Source of the DNA: Hofstenia miamia
Taxonomy: Eukaryota > Xenacoelomorpha > Acoela
DNA: 64,000 nucleotides
Reading direction: 5' to 3'
Assembly: GCA_004352715.1 (NCBI GenBank)
Contig: SCFE01000018.1
Coordinates: 2,386,399-2,450,398, forward strand
Positions 60,234 through 64,000 of the stretch are shown piece after piece. Every line of letters begins with the position of its first letter. Within the stretch, counting starts at the first letter, position 1. The notes below the pieces were generated by a model. That model was given only the letters and a program-made list of their open reading frames with translations, ran no database searches and had not been told where the DNA came from. The position numbers and the translations under genes were made by a program.

Positions 60234-61959
60234 CAGGGAAAACAAACTAAACCTGCTAATCTTTTTGAAAAATATTACTCACATATCATCAACAAGGAAA
60301 AGCCTCTTGGCTTCTTACTGATTGCAACAAGAGAAATCCACATACTATCAGATATATGCAAAAAATACATGTGGGGAGCAACCTGTGATACAAAATTATA
60401 CTCTCTACCAGATACTAATGCACCATTATCATTGACCCATCCCATTTGTTGTCAACAGAACTCAATGCTCAACTACTATGATAAATCAAGTAAATGTCTC
60501 TTAGTAATAAAAAACAAGATTTTATTTAATTATCACAGCAAGTTGTACCCAGTAAGCTCATACAATATATTAACCACTATCCTCAAATACAGAAAAGATG
60601 GTACAAAATGCATTCCAATAGAAATCATCAAGCAATCCATTCAGTCACCACAACAATTGCATCATGTTATCAACAGAGATACCTTTGACTCCACACTATC
60701 AAACAACAATTGAAGAAAATAATCTTGAAAAATTAGGCACTAAAATATTACAACCAAAACCTGAGTAGATAAAAACAGATGCATATACTTACCTGATTCA
60801 TGTTACTAATACTGCCCCCCTTGATGCAATAATAGTTGTTATGAAAGAAACCAACAGCATTTCTTATATGAAAACATGTTTTACCAAAGCTTGGACTAAA
60901 ACAGATATAGCTCTTTTACTCAAGCCACACTCATAACTTGCTTTTAATCTGGAATGCACAACTTCTAACCTCATCTTATCAGATACAACAATTTATCATC
61001 TCTGTCCCCACTATAGCTCCTATACACTATGGAAGCACATAGTTTGCACACAGGTGAACTATCCTATTTCCATAGGGATCACAAAACTTGACATTTCTCC
61101 TACCACAGATATCTCTTTGGAAGAAGCTATTGAGATGGAAAACAATTACTGCATCCCCAGTCTGCTCACTCATAGGAAAACCCACTGTGTACACATTCCA
61201 CTAAACAAGGAAGAACAGTGCATTAATAATCTCAGTGATCTTGTAAAAACACTAAACTCAGAGAAATACAAACAGAGAAAACTAAAAACTCATAAGAAAC
61301 AATGATACATCATGTTTATACCCCAATGGTCACATTACTCTAGAATACATCTTCCACAATAGTAAGCCAGTATCTGATCAAATTGATCAACTTAAACAAT
61401 CACTCACCAAACTTCTGTCTAAAACAGTCATTTTATTCTCCTGTATGAATGATCTCCTCTGGACTAATCTAATCTAAAACACACGCAAATATTATGATGT
61501 CACATGCACATAAAATTATAACAATGATGCAAGCCAAGATAAACAAACCTGATCTAATCAGAGAAGACATACTCAATGAGCACATATCAATTTAATTCAA
61601 CAAAGTTAGCTCTCACACTAATCTGTTCTCATTCTTTAAATTTTTCTAACTTGAAACTACACTCAAAGAAGATGAAGCTCATGCATTTGATATTGATGCT
61701 CAAATGACATTACTTGTTGCTCTGAAAGTACTATGCCTTTATTATAAATTCTAAGCCATTTTCACAAGAAATATTAACCCTCTCACAATTCTTTACCCAT
61801 ATCAACTCAAATGATCACCCATAAGTTCTATAAATTCACTAAAACTTTAACTACAGAACTGGAATCAATCTGTTACACAACTCATTTAACCAAATTTACT
61901 TTTTGAATCAAATCTAAATTTTGAATCTCACATTAATGCTATGGTTCAAAAATTAGCTA
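60234..61959 (+). repeat. Second copy of the nested-element 3' part and LINE junction
   Basis: Near-identical to 52104-53805. It carries unassigned ORFs at 60369-60713 (114 codons, same as the end of the 52083 ORF) and 61054-61305 (83 codons, same as the end of the 52808 ORF), and stops inside the LINE C-terminal piece at the next gap. It is placed 8.1 kb after the first copy, in the same orientation. Function of the ORFs unknown. Confidence 0.85.
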
Positions 61960-62654
61960 NNNNNNNNNNNNNNNNNNNNNNNNNNNNNNNNNNNNNNNNN
62001 NNNNNNNNNNNNNNNNNNNNNNNNNNNNNNNNNNNNNNNNNNNNNNNNNNNNNNNNNNNNNNNNNNNNNNNNNNNNNNNNNNNNNNNNNNNNNNNNNNNN
62101 NNNNNNNNNNNNNNNNNNNNNNNNNNNNNNNNNNNNNNNNNNNNNNNNNNNNNNNNNNNNNNNNNNNNNNNNNNNNNNNNNNNNNNNNNNNNNNNNNNNN
62201 NNNNNNNNNNNNNNNNNNNNNNNNNNNNNNNNNNNNNNNNNNNNNNNNNNNNNNNNNNNNNNNNNNNNNNNNNNNNNNNNNNNNNNNNNNNNNNNNNNNN
62301 NNNNNNNNNNNNNNNNNNNNNNNNNNNNNNNNNNNNNNNNNNNNNNNNNNNNNNNNNNNNNNNNNNNNNNNNNNNNNNNNNNNNNNNNNNNNNNNNNNNN
62401 NNNNNNNNNNNNNNNNNNNNNNNNNNNNNNNNNNNNNNNNNNNNNNNNNNNNNNNNNNNNNNNNNNNNNNNNNNNNNNNNNNNNNNNNNNNNNNNNNNNN
62501 NNNNNNNNNNNNNNNNNNNNNNNNNNNNNNNNNNNNNNNNNNNNNNNNNNNNNNNNNNNNNNNNNNNNNNNNNNNNNNNNNNNNNNNNNNNNNNNNNNNN
62601 NNNNNNNNNNNNNNNNNNNNNNNNNNNNNNNNNNNNNNNNNNNNNNNNNNNNNN

Positions 62655-62686
<32 letters not shown>
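61960..62686. repeat. 695-N gap followed by (TA)n microsatellite
   Basis: N 61960-62654, then TA repeats to about 62686. CpG becomes frequent immediately after. Confidence 0.9.
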
Positions 62687-62693
<7 letters not shown>

Positions 62694-62728
62694 TTGCCTG
62701 TTTATTATACAGTTTATTAGATTTCAGT

Positions 62729-63530
62729 TATGCCTCCTTCAATTTCGCTGTCCGATGCCCAGTTTACCTGTTGTTGGTGGTATGAAGAAAGACGCCATCA
62801 TTTCATTGCTGCGCCAAGCTGTCACTTCTCTCACTACCTCGTTCCCCTCCTCCAATGATGATCCTGGTGTCATACCATCCTTGTCTGAATCCCTCACAAA
62901 GCTTTCGTCTAATGTTTCCTCACTACAATCTCAAATGTTCTACAGTGCTGCTGCCTCACGTACTGTCTCATCTCCCCCCAATCATCCTGCTCCAAGTTTC
63001 ACACCCGCGCTTTGTCCTCCTTTTGCTCTACCGCATCCTCCTAAACAGTCTATCCCGTCGTCTAATAACAGTGATCGTCCTCGTCCAGTTTTTGGTTGTA
63101 GTGTTTCTTGCCGTCTCCCTGCTGTTCCAATTAGTTCACTTCCGCGGGCTCCCCCCAAAGCTTATATCTATATTGGCCTGCTATTCTCTTGAACAACTTG
63201 TATTTTTTCCTACTTCCAGCTCCTCCCTGCTTGATTTGGTTCTGTGCTCTCACCCCGATTACATATTCGACATATCTGTATTCCCTGTTCCTGATAAGCT
63301 GTCAGATCACCCATTCGTCCGCTTTAATCTGTCTGTCAACTCTACTTCTTCATCTGCTTATCCGGCTGCTCCACAATATGCTAGATTTAACAGTGACTTT
63401 CTATCACTTAATGCTGCTCTCTCATCTTCGCTCCCCGTTTTTAGTGATTCCTTCACAGTTGATGATTTGTTCACCTTCTTACACCAAGTTATATCCTCTT
63501 ATGTTCCTCGTTTCGGAAAAAGCGTGGTTC
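62729..63530 (+). pseudogene. Non-LTR retrotransposon: ORF1 N-terminus fused to endonuclease C-terminus by deletion
   Basis: The frame 62755-63192 encodes an ORF1-like protein. It has MKKDAIISLLRQAVTSLTT, then a Ser/Pro-rich linker, then RAPPKAYIYIG, resembling the start of the RNA-recognition fold in L2/CR1-type ORF1 proteins (RAPPxAxLFVxxL). Directly after, in another frame, comes ACYSLEQLVFFPTSSSSLLD, then SHPDYIFDISVFPV and KLSDHPFVRFNL. This is the C-terminal part of a LINE AP-endonuclease, with the catalytic SDH motif preserved. It is followed by the DDLFTFLHQVISSYVP linker. The rest of ORF1 and most of the endonuclease are missing, which indicates an internal deletion near 63170. Codon use is CpG-normal and G+C is higher than in the 45-kb LINE, so it looks younger or from an unmethylated compartment. 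Confidence 0.75.
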
Positions 63531-63901
63531 TCGTCCATGTACCACAGGTGACTCACTGCTCTACCATTCTTCTCCATCTTATACCCTATGCCTGTCTCCT
63601 TTAACTTTTCTGTGATAGGTATTAANGGCGCTAAGCTGTCTCCCTGGAATATAACCCGTCGAAACCTCAACCTATGCCCATCTATCTCAGTCTGCCATTT
63701 TCCCATCTCCCTCTCTAGAAACTCAACCCATTTCTGTGAAACTCCATTAGCCTCTAACGTCTTCAATACCCACTTCTGTGAACCCATGTGGTTCCTTACG
63801 TATATTGCGCACCAAGAATCAATCATCTTGCAGGTTTGACTTCCTCTTTCCTCCACATTTTCCACTTTAAGTAATAGTGAAGGCACTTCTTGTTGCAGCA
63901 T
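63531..63901 (-). pseudogene. R2-like non-LTR reverse transcriptase fragment
   Basis: The minus-strand frame contains WVLKTLEANGVSQKWVEFLE, GKWQTEI, FRRVIFQGDSLA, LIPITEKLKETGIGYKMEKN and AVSHLWYMDE. In R2-like RTs the order is WIxKxLexxgvspxivxflxxxMxxWxT, RGIFQGDSLSPLLFCLAL-type, LnxtgxGYkl, iSHLLYMDDLKLYA. So palm motifs B and C are recognisable. The active-site YMDD reads YMDE here, then loses frame. At N 63626 the GDSL motif jumps straight to LIPI, missing about seven or eight expected residues, so the N hides a small unsequenced piece. It overlaps or abuts the oppositely oriented LINE at about 63.53 kb, so one inserted into the other. Confidence 0.75.
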
Positions 63902-64000
63902 TGTTCTTCACTCTAACAACAGACGTCTTTGAAACATCTCAGCGGGCAATTACACGCTTAGGCAAATTTTCACGCAAAAACACTTCGATTTGAGTCACCT

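Noticed and set aside
1-64000. CRISPR arrays, operons, ribosome binding sites, rRNA or intact tRNA genes
   Set aside because: No regularly spaced repeats with unique spacers, no prokaryotic gene organisation, and no rRNA or complete tRNA cloverleaf was seen; the only tRNA-like sequence is the degraded SINE-like one near 20.1 kb.

Overview
The window is about 64 kb of AT-rich animal DNA, roughly 30% G+C by eye. The species cannot be fixed from sequence alone. Intron-style coding structure, non-LTR, LTR, hAT, Tc1/mariner and piggyBac-type remnants, a tRNA-derived repeat, abundant (TA)n microsatellites and a class A GPCR exon all point to an invertebrate metazoan. It is not a prokaryotic, organellar or viral segment. 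Ten N gaps and three single-N joins interrupt it. Three gaps (445-1444, 56299-57298, 59234-60233) are exactly 1000 N, which looks like a placeholder for unknown distance, so order and orientation past 56.3 kb are uncertain.

Layout. 1-32 kb: ordinary CpG-containing intergenic or intronic DNA with decayed transposons: a mariner transposase end at 27-444, an R2-like RT tail at 7.57-7.72 kb, two piggyBac-like termini at 9.03 and 27.89 kb, and a hAT transposase tail at 29.9-30.3 kb. A large interrupted inverted repeat (19.44-22.55 kb) holds the only convincing host gene piece, a minus-strand first coding exon of a biogenic-amine-like GPCR at 22018-22269. 32.0-55.4 kb: a domain almost devoid of CpG (about a dozen sites seen in 23 kb). 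It contains a Tc1 relic, solo LTRs with target duplications, a 762-bp tandem duplication across an N, and a non-LTR retrotransposon split by a Ty3/gypsy-type integrase element that shows no reverse transcriptase. 55.44-56.3 kb: CpG-containing DNA with a LINE 3' end. 57.3-59.2 and 60.2-61.96 kb: gap-bounded, CpG-poor contigs that are near-copies of 38.8-41.2 kb (inverted) and 52.1-53.8 kb (direct). 62.7-64 kb: CpG-containing DNA with two more non-LTR fragments in opposite orientation.

Apart from the GPCR exon, every recognisable coding sequence belongs to transposable elements, and all are visibly broken by stops, frameshifts or truncation. The signal most worth following is the abrupt CpG desert. 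Either it is a hypermethylated, long-deaminated chromatin domain or repeat nest with sharp edges, or it is DNA of different origin joined during assembly. The integrase-without-RT element with conserved, unassigned accessory ORFs is the second. No complete new biological system could be demonstrated.
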